64,000 nucleotides of DNA from Metallyticus violacea (lineage: Eukaryota > Arthropoda > Insecta > Mantodea > Metallyticidae), in assembly GCA_030762175.1 (NCBI GenBank), contig CM060834.1:34105501-34169500 (forward strand), read 5' to 3'. The notes under the pieces were generated by a model. The model was not told the origin of the DNA. It saw only the letters and a program-made list of their open reading frames with translations, and ran no database searches. This document shows, piece after piece, positions 48,445 to 59,370 of the stretch. Numbering within the stretch: position 1 is the stretch's first letter; every line of letters begins with the position of its first letter. The position numbers and the translations under genes are program-made.

Positions 48445-49600
48445 CTTTCCTTTACTTCATAGTGGAACATAGGGCCGAAACAAATTTACGCCATCACATT
48501 CTATTTCTTGACATTATTTTAACTTCTTTCCAAGTTTTGTTCATTGCTTTCAATTCCAGTTCATTTGTTCTTCTCCAAGTTAACTTGGTCTTCCAATTCT
48601 CCTTCCGCCTTATGGATTTCAATCTATCGCCTATCTGGTTATATTTTCAGGTTCTTTTCTCAATGTGGTTGCAATCCATGTTCAATTCTGTTTGCACCGC
48701 TACGGGTGGCCGAGGTCGTTAAGGCGCGGACTCATGAGCGGGAGGTCTGGGTTCGAATACCGCCAGGACCGTCCTCTCTGATTGAGGATTTTTTCCAGGC
48801 TTTCCTCAGTCTTCATAAATTGCAAATGCCGGGGAGGTACCCTAAACTTAGGCCTGGAACGATTCCTTCCTTAAAAATAAATCCTTTCCCAATATTTCAT
48901 CTCATGTACCATCAGTGTCCATCGCCTGTGGTGCCTCTGTAGCAAAAAACGGGCGTTAGACACTATTCATTCATTCAATTCTGTTTGCTTATTTCAAGTT
49001 CAGCTGGGTTTGATTTGTGATCTTAAAACGCTTGGCCATTACCGATAGTTTTTGACCATCACATTTTTAATCAGAGGCAGCGGTTAACGAATTTCTGCAA
49101 TTTTTTTGCTTATTTGTTGGGCAATTTTCCATGTTTCACAATAACATAATAACACAGATAATAATTTGATTTAAACGTTCTAATTTTTGCGTTCTGTGAT
49201 AATTTGTGAACTGCATAATGTTCTGAATTGCAGGAAATATCCATTTTATTTATTTTTATTTTGTACGTGTTTTGCTTCTCCGTTTTGGAATACTGTCCAT
49301 CGCAAATAACTGAAATGTTCAACTCTTTCTAACGCACTGTCATCTATGTACAATTTACCTGTGTTTTTTTTTTTACTCTAATTTTTGGGTGGGGAAGGGG
49401 AATTGGTTTTTTGAGCATTAATTTTCATACCACTGTCCTGAGCTTCCACGTTCGTGTCATTATACATAGATCATCAGCAAAATCGAGCTCAGTCAATTTA
49501 TCAAATAGACCCCATTGTATACCTCTTTTTCTATTCAGTTTAGTGTATACAAACTCTAATTACATAGCGAAAGGTAGAATCTCTTGGGAAAAATAGCAAT
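48445..49600 (-). pseudogene. LINE ORF2 fragment: reverse transcriptase to C-terminus, interrupted by a SINE
   Basis: Reading minus from 49600: LTELDFADDLCIMTRTWKL (about 49490-49435) holds the reverse transcriptase FADD catalytic motif. LERVEHFSYL and QNGEAKHVQNKN follow, then LLSVLL*CETWK (normally SVLLYG-E-W) and KKLQKFVNRCL near 49130-49080. After the SINE-A insertion (48696-48973) the frame resumes with RRRENWKTKLTWRRTNELEL and NKTWKEVKIMSRNRM, ending WRKFVSALCST and a stop near 48450. The order FADD, F-YLG, SVLLYG-E-W, FVN-CLR, TW-E-K--A-NR--WR-FV--LC is that of the endonuclease/reverse-transcriptase LINEs common in insects. Many stops and frameshifts make it dead. Confidence 0.82.
48696..48973 (+). 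mobile_element. SINE-A copy nested in a LINE, 15 bp target duplication
   Basis: Full-length plus-strand copy: GGTGGCCGAGGTCGTTAAGG (A box), GGGTTCGAATACCGCCAGGA (B box), CCTAAACTTAGGCCTGGAAC, ending CGGGCGTTAGACACTATTCA and (TTCA)n. The perfect 15 bp duplication TTCAATTCTGTTTGC lies at 48681-48695 and 48974-48988. It splits a minus-strand LINE reading frame, so it inserted after the LINE. Confidence 0.97.
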
Positions 49601-51971
49601 TGGCAGTATAAGACCTATGCAAGGTGTAAACGAAAAGTATAAACATATTTTCATTCTATATATAGGGGTCTTATCTTTATTAGTTATTTATTATCAAAAT
49701 AATAACTCTTGTAACTCAGATATGTTAACAGCATTATTATATAAGACATTTAAGACAGAAAATTAAAACTAATGGTGTTAAACTGTTAGGGCATTCATCT
49801 CCAAAGGTAACTTCTGCAACTTTCATTTGTAAATATAGCATACAACAGCGAGATTTCAATGAAGTTTTTACACATATGTTATGACCGGGTAAAGAAGAAG
49901 CACTGTAGACTATCTTGTTTGAGTTTGTAACTGAAATTATTATTTTTCCTCTCGCAATAATTCGTAATTACAACTGAAAACAATAAGTAATTCAAAACAC
50001 TAAGAGGTACATTGAAATATAGTAAATAAGAACACAATAAAAGGGAATACGTCATTTCTGTAATTAATTCCAACAAAAACAAAACAACATTAACAGAAAG
50101 CTCTCATACATATGAAATATACATACATATATTAATTCTGATATTCCTATAAATTTTCGTATTATTTATGTACATTGTTTATAGAAATTTCTTGTCCCTA
50201 AAACTACGTGTTTCATTTAAGAAAAGGACCAGGTTTAGCAATTTTGTCTATTTATAATTAAGCCCCAACATGCCGGCCTCCCCCTATTGGAAGTCAAAAA
50301 TGAATCCGGGAAAATTTTTATCCCAGCATCTTCTGTCTGTGTACACTTAGCCGAAAACCCAGTCTTAATGGACAAGTCCTTCTGCCTTCCTCGTCAACAA
50401 CCTTACGTGCCTTCCAACCTCCCAGTCTAAGCCATGCTGCCTCCAAAGATGGCGTTCAGATGTACTCCTAGATCTCCCATCGTTTTGAAACTTCATTCTT
50501 CTATGAAACAGCGATAGAAACAGCGTACAAAAGTTTCAGCAGTTTCTTCCAGGAACTCGCGATATTGTGCCCGTGGAGGTGGAGAGGCAGCCTAACTAAA
50601 ACCGCCTGCCTCGGTGTTTTTTATGTCCTTTATCATCTATTTGTAAGAATATTTTTGTTTTTAAAACTGTACGTGCCTTTCATAGTTTTTAAGAACCCGA
50701 TGTAGATTAAAAAAAAAAGCTTATATTAACTTGGATCCAAGAAGAAAGTTACTGCTAAAAAATTATTAGACACCATTACTATAGAAAAAAAATTAAATAG
50801 AAAATGAATAACGTTGCCTTGCAAAACAAATGCAGCCATGTCAGATCATATGGCCAACTAAACATCTCTGTAACGATTAACATCAAGTAAGCAATTCACT
50901 GTAGCAGAAAACGATTACCAAACCTGTGAAACGTTTCATTCTATTCGACGACAACTTCCTAATTATTCCGCCAGGGACACAAAGATGAGCAAATTGACTG
51001 ATGACATGAAACATTTCCCACTCTGTGTAATGCACTTTGTAATACACGCTCCGCCGTCATGATAACAGCAGCTAAGTGAAGTCTAACTTTAATAAGTTCA
51101 TTATACCCAATTATAAGGGCTCGATCAAAGGATGACGCCACCCTATTCCCTCTTGTGTTATATACACGTAGACAAATTATTTAAGGGTAAGCATTAACGT
51201 GGACAACTGAAAAGCAAAATAACCTAGTTGGGAACAGGCTTTCTTGAAAAAGTTTACTGAAGTTAAACATTTTTCTTCTTCTTTGGCATTTGTAGAGTCA
51301 GGTTGACAGGTAACCGTGCTTGAAACTTGTGGTAGGGGAGTTTTCTCACCAGTACAGTAAACAGTAGTTCAGTTCTATCAGTCTGTAAATCAAGAAGGTA
51401 CTTGGAGAGCTGCTTTTCGTATACAGTAGTGTCAATAGGTGCGCATGAGCGCTAGTTGCAAATGCGATCTATTAGAACATGTGGAGCAAGTTTACTCTTT
51501 TGTAATAATATGCTAGGCAGTGCATAAGAAAAGGGTAAATCTAAACTTTATATGCATGCAAATTAGGTGATAACCAAAGTATATCTACTTTACAAGAAGC
51601 ACGTGATGTACATAAAACGACACTATAATCTGTTCCATGCATACATATACACACAAACACAATCCATGATGAATGGGTGACATTCATGGAACTGTCCGAG
51701 AGTGTAAAGTTATGAGCTCATTATTTAATTTATAAATATTGTATTATTAATTAAGAATTTTAGTATTCATTTAATAACAATATAGTTAAAATACATATGT
51801 AATATCATTCAACTCAAAATAATACTATTATTAAATTTAAAGTGATTTATATTTGTTTATAAATGACGTCTATGCAAAATATTGCTTTTTCCTGTTTTTT
51901 AAACATCCTTGTAAAGGACATCCGTATCTTTTTACTATGGTGTAGTAAGTATTGCAAGAGTTCTTATTATA
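49601..51971. other. AT-rich stretch, nothing assigned
   Basis: The part at 50260-50620 is more GC-rich (for example CCTCCAAAGATGGCGTTCAG, GCCCGTGGAGGTGGAGAGGC) and might be an unrecognised repeat, but no motif or boundary was found. The remainder is ordinary AT-rich sequence. Confidence 0.4.
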
Positions 51972-53236
51972 CAAGGGTTATTTTTTTAAGTTTTTACAAA
52001 AACTAGGAAAGAAAACACTTTTTTTGGAAAAAAAACTGTTTTATTGCTTTACAAAATAAACGCCTTTAAGATTTTAGTACACTTTAGTATTAGTTCAAAC
52101 CAATTCTCGAAACGTTTTTTCCACTCTGAAGTTGGTATCTCAAAAACATAATTTTTAACTTCTTGAGATGAAAATCGCTGTCCATTTTTATTTGACATTC
52201 GGGAACAAAAAGAAATCTTTAGACGATAAATCAGGTGAATACGAGCAACGAGATATTGATTCGATGTTTTTCTCCATCAAATAATCAATTGTTTGACGTG
52301 TTATGTAAGAGCTCTGGCATTCTTATGATGAAAAATGACGCGACGTTTTCGGTTATTTTTTTTCCTGATTCGATTATTTCTGGCAAACAAACCATTGTAT
52401 ACCATTTAGCATTAACTGTTCTTCGATCATCTAAAGGAATGGTTGCGATATGTCCAGTACAACTGAAGAAACAAACGATCATGTTCTTGGAAGTGGTTCA
52501 TTTTGGAACACGAAAACAGTGGATTGCTGCTTAGTTTCCGGTTCATACGAATATATCCAGATTTCGTCACCTGCAACGATGTAGTAATACGGATTTTGCA
52601 ATTCCTCGGTTGAAAATTTTTGAGCATTTCATTACATCAATTACCACGAGCGGTTTTTTTTTTTTTTTTTTTTTTTTGAGCTTCGGTCAAATTATTATGC
52701 GGAATGTATTGGAAACAGGTCTTTTTCACAGTGAAATATCTATGCAAAATCGAATGTACTGCAGTCTTTGATATGCTTCAAGATGCTTCTATCTCACTGT
52801 ATATCACACGCAGATCCTCTTCAATCATATTACACACAGCGACGTTTTTTGAAATGACAACTGACTTTGGTCGACCTTTACGAAATTCATCACTAACGGT
52901 CTCACGACCACCACGAAATTCTGCAAACTAATTGTAAACAGTCTTTTCTGATGGCGTTTCATTACCAAAAATTGAACTAAGCGTTTCTATGCATTGCTGT
53001 TGAAAGGCCTTTACTAAAATCTTAAAGAATCATCCAGCAAAAACCTTTACGGTAAATTTCCCTTTTTTTCACAAAATTTCTTTGTTTAAACGCTCACTGT
53101 AATCAAACTACTTGATCAATTTCTAAGCTGCAACTGTTTTCACAATAACAAATGTCAATGGCTACGAAAACAGTAATTGCATATGTTAATAACTTCACCT
53201 AGTGGTCCTTTGTAAAACCTTAAAAGGTAACCCAGA
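51972..53236 (-). mobile_element. Full-length but dead mariner transposon
   Basis: TA lies at both edges (51970-51971 and 53237-53238). The ends are imperfect inverted repeats: CAAGGGTTATTTTTTTAAG and, inverted from the right, TCTGGGTTACCTTTTAAGG. Length is 1265 bp, typical of mariner. On the minus strand, blocks in order are ETPSEKTVYN*FAEFRGGRE, DEFRKGRPKSVV, MIEEDLRVIYSEIEASWSIS and KTAVHSILH (the two helix-turn-helix units, about 52990-52740); a TGN-A-IHCF-VP relic near 52530; GHIATIPLDDRRTVNAKWY (52455-52400); PELLHNTSNN; and the C-terminal SGKNVSRIGLN. Catalytic aspartates are lost or out of frame and there are many stops. A 24 bp T tract at 52654-52677 interrupts the coding region. Confidence 0.93.
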
Positions 53237-54301
53237 TACTGCATGCAATGCTTTATAGTAGGTGATTTCGTTAATCAGAAAAAAAAATCAATTAATATTC
53301 CTTAAGATTAATAAATGTTACTGATACATGCTGTAGGCCCTGTACATATTTCGAAATAAGAATCTTTCGAAGAACAATTCATTGTATACGTTCAACTATG
53401 GTTCGTTTATACTACTAAAATATCGAAAAAAAAAATAAATAAATAAAATAGACATTTTCTATAAAAATATTCTTTACAATAAAATATTTTTTTCTAAATT
53501 CCGTTATACATGATGCAACATTGTTCAACCCTTGCTCACTACACTCACCCTTGCATTGATTTAGGCACAGTCCCTACGGGTAGCACACTTCGTGCGTGTG
53601 AGTCTTGTATAGCTTAGAGCCAAAGGAAGTGCAGTGCAAATAAATGATTTTTGTTCACTTGTTACATCGTTCCTAAATCTTTTAAAATAAATTAAATATA
53701 AGAATTATCTAATTTTAACAAAACAAAATTTGGATTGGTATGTACCGTGCCGCAATAGTACCGCTGTGCAATTTCGCCCCAACATGTTATTAGTGACATC
53801 GAATGAACGGACGGGACTAGGTTGGTAAAGAGGGTATAATCGGGAGTATTTACTGTTATTTTTACACTGGTTTCCTTTGAATTTCTTGATTTTGAAGAAT
53901 GATTTTATCTCTATTTGAGTGTAAATTGGCTTAAATAGTTTAAATAAAATTAGTTTAAATAAACTAATTTTACTATTTAAAGTTAAGAACATGGTTTAAC
54001 ATATTTACTTTTTCTTTCAAAGAAAAAATTTAAAATATACAGATTTTGACGATGAACACAACTATAAAGTAAAACCACACCTCGTCATCGGAAAAAAGCT
54101 AAAGAGGGTCTAAAATAGACCGCAAAGAAACCTGTTTAAAACATGTATTCACCTCTGTTGTTCCCTGATTTGTAAGACTTGTACTTCTTTAGTCTTGATA
54201 AATCAAGATTCGATATTCTGTAGCGCATTGTGTTTTTATTTTTAATTTGTTGATAGTTCACTTACCTGCGCGGTCGGTTACTGCGCACCCATTGTTTCCC
54301 G
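53237..54301. other. AT-rich stretch, nothing recognised
   Basis: No coding match, RNA gene or element boundary was found. Confidence 0.5.
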
Positions 54302-54316
54302 AGCAGTAGCAGTAGC

Positions 54317-54354
<38 letters not shown>

Positions 54355-54416
54355 AAGTAGTAGTAGTAGTAGTAGCAGTAGTAGTAGTAGTAGTAGTAGT
54401 AGAAGTAGTTGTAGTA
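54302..54416. repeat. (TAG)n microsatellite
   Basis: About 38 AGT/TAG units with GAA and CAG variants. It abuts the 3' end of a minus-strand LINE, repeating the arrangement at 3541-3674. Confidence 0.96.
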
Positions 54417-55740
54417 ATTTACTTTTATTATGGCAGGTAAACAAGTATAACTGTCGTATGGGCATTATGACTGTACATGCTAAAACCGTGCTTTTAACAG
54501 TCAAAATATACTATATCCAAGAAAATGGTGTTATTAATTGCTATGATTTACTTGTGCATATATATCACTCTCTCTTTTCTATCGCCATTTACCTTCTTTG
54601 TCGAGCCTTCACTAGAACTATTTCCGATTTGTGTGTGTGTATCAACACTTCTCAGAAGTGGGGGTAAATGCTCATTTCTTAAAATCTCTATTTCTCTGCA
54701 TTCGGCCAGAAAATGCCTCCGGGTATCGCTTTCAACGCATAGTGGGAAAATTCTTTTTTCCGAAAGCATTAATTATTTTATTTCCTTTCCTGGCCCCTAA
54801 TCTCAACCATGCGAGATCACTTCCTTCTTCTATCTCACAGGCATCTGAACACCCTCCCCCCCACCTCCCCAAACCCGATCTATTTAGGCAAGCAGATGAG
54901 CGACGATTTTTGCGTTTCAGTATTTTGCCTATCTCGCAAAAGTCTGTTAAATATGTTCCAGCTATTACATGTGATGTTCTGTCCATTTTACCAAATATAC
55001 CCCTTTCAATTTTGTCTAAGTCTTTCCTTATTTTTGATTCCCGATTCTTCCCTTTTATGCTCTCTCAGACAAAATGATTGAAGTGCTCGATCCTCCCATA
55101 TAATTCTTAACCAATACTTAATTATTCATATATTTAAATTTACACTTTTATTAGAAATACCAAACTCTTTAAGAACCCCGTAATTTGCTGTACCCCTCCC
55201 TACTTATAGCACTGTTTTAGAAACTGCGTTTTACTTGATTAATTTCCTCGGCGAGTTTTTTCACCCCCAAATTTCGGCCCTGTTAATCATGGTTGACCTA
55301 ACAACCGACCTGTACATCTCAGCGGTGTTTCCGTATTTTTACTATGATATTTAATTCTCCTGTATTTTTCAATATGCACTTGCAATCTGTGATGCATGTG
55401 TGTTTTGTCCATCTTCCGTTCATAGCTAAAGTATGTGAATTTCTTAACTTTTTCTAGTGCCTGACCTGCATACCTCTCTTTCCTGCTCTACACCGCTCCG
55501 TTCTTGAATGTCATTGTTCTAGTCTTCTCTACATTGACTGCCATACCCCATTACTGACAATAGCCTCTAAGCAGTTTAGTTCCCTTTACAGACCATCAAT
55601 TGTTGTGGATATCAATATCAGATCATCCGATAAAGGAGAGCGTATTTCCCGAGTAAGGACCACCGACTGTATCTCCACCGTTATGTCATCAAAGAGTACC
55701 CCGAGCAAATAGATTTACTAGAGGTTTTTAGAATGAACGA
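54417..55740 (-). pseudogene. 5'-truncated LINE: reverse transcriptase to C-terminal cluster
   Basis: Reading minus: LLDDITVEIQSVVLTREIRS and SDDLILISTTIDGL (about 55700-55590) is the segment around the catalytic ADD motif, with alanine changed to serine. LNCLEAIVSNGVWQS, then M-KTKTM-F-like and ERCRAGKREV blocks follow, and later YERKMDKTHMHHRL and LRCTGRLL. Near 54735-54670 the strand encodes FPLCVESDTRRHFLAECREI, the C-x7-H-x4-C cluster, with the first cysteine pair eroded. The 3' UTR runs into (CTA)n at 54416. Stops and frameshifts throughout show it is dead. It is the longest LINE remnant in the window. Confidence 0.78.
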
Positions 55741-56929
55741 TCTAAAACCTTTTTCTTCTTATTTAAAAAAAACGCGCAGATACGTGTGCACTGTGTTGTT
55801 GAGAATAAAATATTTACATTTATTGTGATAGTTATAGCGTTCATGCCACAGTAAGTTCTTTAGATTAGAAAAATTAAGATAAAACGTAGCGAAAATATTC
55901 TGCTCGGAAGTTGACCAAGAAGATCCTCTTCAAATTAGAAGAGTAGTTCATTTAATTATTGATCAGAGTCATTTCATGAAACATTTATAACGATCGCGCA
56001 TGGAGTCAGATGAAAAAGGTACTACATATGTCCTGTTCAGTTGTTCATTTCAAGAAAATAAAAGAATATTGCATTTTGGATTGCTAAAGATTGGATCGAA
56101 AGCTTTAAAACTGCTAGAAGGGACAACACTTGCAGAGCAATGAATTTTTGTCGAACACACGTCTAAACTGCTCTTTGACGTTGAAGATGTATATTATCTC
56201 GCAGCATCTCTGCGTTTTGTATTCTAATACAAAAGACAACATTGCTTTAATCAAACTGAATGGAAAAATCTACACTGAAACTTAAAAAGAGCACACACCT
56301 TCATGACTTATCATTCACCCAAAAGTGAACTTTTTTTTTTTTTTTTTTTTTTTTTTCAAAAATCACGGACATTCAAAACAGATAATGTATGAACAATACC
56401 TTAAGTATTGATAATCAAAGATTCTGAGATCCTTTGCTGATGAGGTTGGGTTTGTCTTTACAGATCCACATGGGAAACCATAAATTTATCGGTGTCATTT
56501 CAAAGTTTTTGACTCGGACATATCTCAGAAGTTAATCATCAAAGTTTGCCTTTATGCGGAGGCAGCTATGTGCAAACTCGATGGTCTGTCTCTATTCATG
56601 AGGCAGTTACAGTTCTAGCTTTTCTACGTTCTACAATATTCTACGTTTGTGATTGCTGTTTTGCTATTCCCAATTCACAGACGTTACTTTGATGCACAAA
56701 TGCACGTTGTTGTGATGGTTTCCTGGGATTTCTCGCAGTGTATAGCTAGGTCAATTCCTCACAGAACACAAAAAGATAAATAGCCCAAGTAATGGAGACC
56801 TTGTGAAACGTCTGTTAGTAAAGACTGTATTAGGTTCTGCGCAGTACATGAGTGATTTATGTCATTCCCTGATAATAGAAGCTTAAGCAGACCTTATTTC
56901 GTGTATTATTTTCCTATAGGGCAGCGAGA
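55741..56929. other. AT-rich stretch with poly(T) at 56331-56356
   Basis: The T tract could be the tail of a minus-strand retroposon, but no body was identified. Part of the sequence directly upstream of 56930 may belong to the LINE fragment below. Confidence 0.4.
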
Positions 56930-57165
56930 TACCACTGAATGAGTTTATGACCACCACATTCATAATGTGTAATGACCAAGCCTGGGGAACAATAAACAAT
57001 GAAGTGCCTCAAGGCTCAACAGTTTGTCCTCTACAATGTCTACTGTTTACATAAATGACCTCTGCGCGACAAGTGAAAAACGTAGGAACGCTTTTCAAAC
57101 ATTGTATTTAAACATTGTCTTCTTGTGTTAACGCGAATAAATTGTTCCTTAATTTAAATAAAACA
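56930..57165 (+). pseudogene. LINE reverse-transcriptase fragment
   Basis: In one plus-strand frame the sequence reads NDQAWGTINNEVPQGSTVCP then LQCLLFT*MTS, matching the non-LTR reverse transcriptase block usually written G-PQGS-L-P-LF--YINDL. About 75 bp later NANKLFLNLNKT matches the conserved (W)-NKL-LN--KT block. The stretch between them, which should contain the ADD motif, is deleted. It is on the opposite strand to the LINE at 54417-55740 and looks like an older, separate insertion. Confidence 0.65.
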
Positions 57166-58115
57166 CTCATAGGAAAATAAACTCTTTAGTGTGGATGTAT
57201 ATGAAATAACTAAGTTACATATACCTTTGCTCTTTGCATCTGCATCTTTCCTCCATGAAGCTATAAAAACTATTCATTTTCCTTACTTTCACTCTATATG
57301 ATGTATAACATTGTTTTCTTGCTAAACACCGTTGAAAATTAAGCAATCTTATTCTCATATTACAGTTTCTTGCAAAAATCAATAAGAAAATATAAATATT
57401 TAACGTATATCATGATAATTTCCACTTTCATAATAATTTTATGCAAGAAATAAAGATAACATTATGCTAAATTTGCAGATATATAACTTTTATCTCCATA
57501 CCATATACAATTAAAAAAGAAATTAATTCTGCTTCAATATATTTAACGCCTTTTTCAACCATATTAAAGATTCATCTAACAATTGTATAATATTTTTGTT
57601 TAAGGAAACGTATTTATAACAATATTTATTATTCTGTTACAGAAATATTAAATGAACAAATCTCTTATGAAATCTAATTTATGGGCAACGTTAATGTGTT
57701 CTTAATGGCAATAGTGTAAATACTTAGTGATTAGTTTTATTGTTTTCATAATTTGACTAGTTTTAATTATATTTACGAGATAACTTTGTGAGTTTACAGA
57801 ATCATAAATATAGTAACTAAATAAGTACCAATCTTCAAATCTCTTGAGATGTTATCAAAAGGAATTAATTCTGCTTCAAAATGGAATCATACTAACGATT
57901 TAGGTAACAATTGTATTTTATTTTTATCACATTCCCCTTACAGCTCTGATTTTGCAGCTTTCCTTTTATCCTTGCAAGGAAACTTTTACGATATTAAGGA
58001 AAACGCCACGAGTCGGCGTCATGGTGCTACATAAGTAAATTTCATTTAATGCTAAATAGATTAATATTTCCGGTCAAACCTCATATATATATATATATAT
58101 ATATATGTACAAAAT
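57166..58115. other. AT-rich stretch ending in (TA)n
   Basis: No recognised feature except a (TA)n tract at about 58084-58106, next to the SINE-B insertion. Confidence 0.5.
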
Positions 58116-58422
58116 AATATGTACATGCTATATTGATTTGTGTTATTTACGGAGTTCTTTAACATCTCAGGTTATCAACGTCCCACTCAATTCAGGACGT
58201 GAAACGGCCGACAAATTTTGCTCAGAGGCCCATTTTTTTCAGCTCGAGGTTCTTTTTCGTGCCGTAAATGTACGACACGGGACCCATGAATTTACTTCCC
58301 TTCCGAAGGAAGCCATACTTAGGATTTTTACGCCCGAAAAAATCCATCGATCCTGGCCGGGTTTGAACCCGTGATTATGGGCTTAGAAGGCAAGTATGGT
58401 TACCACTACACCACCAGGACCG
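58116..58422 (-). mobile_element. SINE-B (tRNA-derived) copy
   Basis: On the minus strand: TCGGTCCTGGTGGTGTAGTG, GTAACCATACTTGCC (A-box region) and ACGGGTTCAAACCCGGCCAG (B box GGTTCAAACCC, intact), then the body with GGTCCCGTGTCGTACATTTA and the 3' domain AACCTGAGATGTTAAAGAAC. ACAAAAT occurs at both edges (58109-58115 and 58423-58429), a possible 7 bp duplication. It has the best-preserved head in this family. Confidence 0.9.
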
Positions 58423-58599
58423 ACAAAATCACCGTTGACTTTGATAAAAGCTTGATTCTCCTGAGAATTGATGCATTAAAATCCTGGATTTTGGTTAGTG
58501 GGATCTACACCATTCCTCAAAAAGAAACTGTTTCAATTTCTTCAGATTTGCCGAAGGAGGGTGACGGGCTCTTATTTTGTTTTCTGGTACAGACTACGA

Positions 58600-59370
58600 T
58601 AACTCAATAATATTCCATTCAGGTGATTTTGAACACCAGGGATGGTGTGTAATTTTGTCCTCGTGTTCCTCAAACGTATTTGGGCAGTTTCAGTTCTAGG
58701 AATAAGGGCATTATCATGTTGGAAGATTGGTCATCTAAAATAGTTTCATAGAGTTATCTTTCCTTTCCAGAATCAAATATCTGGACTCAATCTATGCGAA
58801 TCTACTGTCCCCAAATGTACATTCTTTTAGTGTGGTAATAGGGCACACTAAAAACCAACCATATGAACCAGCACCAGGAAAGAAGACAGTCGGATTATAT
58901 GCTTCTGCTGGCTTTTTCTCTCCAGCGGCGGGGAATAGTGTAAAGTTGTTCGTCGGACCACACTAAGTGCATGTTTCCTTTAGTAATTCGCTTTTAGTGC
59001 TCCTTGCAGCACTGAAGTCTCCATTTTGCATTGCAGCTCTGTCATGAACATTTTGTTCATGCAGTTTTCAACACACTTAAGTGGAAACTGCGTTCTCTAG
59101 ACACATATTGAGCTCGGCAGTAGTAGCAGCAAGTTTTAGTGTTGTCCTAACCCTATAGTCAATTTCTTCTATCTGCTACTAATATTGTGTTTAGTAGAAG
59201 CTTTCTCATGAACTTTGTATGCTATAACGACGGTAGTGGATACCACTACTAACTTTGCAACTGTTGTTACGGATGCACCAATCAATCCGGAACCAACAAT
59301 TTGCTCGCTTCGGAGGCCTGTAAGGTCTGATTGACACAGCACAATGACGAGCAGTGCCTTACTGGTGGTT
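58600..59370 (-). pseudogene. Degenerate Tc1-like transposase
   Basis: Reading minus from about 59320: QRIVGSGLIGASVTTVAKLV then YKVHEKASTKHN corresponds to the N-terminal helix-turn-helix with its G-VAK-VGVS-TTVS and SSKHN blocks. Near 58960-58900, HLVWSDEQLYTIPRRWREKA matches the block around the first catalytic aspartate (usually V-WSDES-FTLFP). The segment 58760-58620 gives FQHDNALIPRTETAQIRLRN and LHTIPGVQNHLN, matching the Q-DNAP-H-A-----W and L-WPAQSPDLNIIE blocks with the catalytic centre decayed. Stops and frameshifts are frequent. Terminal repeats were not identified. Confidence 0.78.

Noticed and set aside
48345..48942. 125- and 132-codon plus-strand frames as genes
   Set aside because: They are antisense to the LINE C-terminus and run into the SINE-A body; the translation includes the SINE A and B boxes.
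54262..54504. Minus-strand poly-leucine protein
   Set aside because: The leucine run is a translated (CTA)n microsatellite.
54631..55077. 148-codon plus-strand open frame as a gene
   Set aside because: The minus strand here encodes recognisable LINE reverse transcriptase and cysteine-cluster blocks, so the plus frame is antisense to the LINE.
58350..58422. tRNA gene at the SINE-B head
   Set aside because: It is repeated at 44222-44533 in the same context and followed by the SINE body, so it is tRNA-derived and not a tRNA gene.
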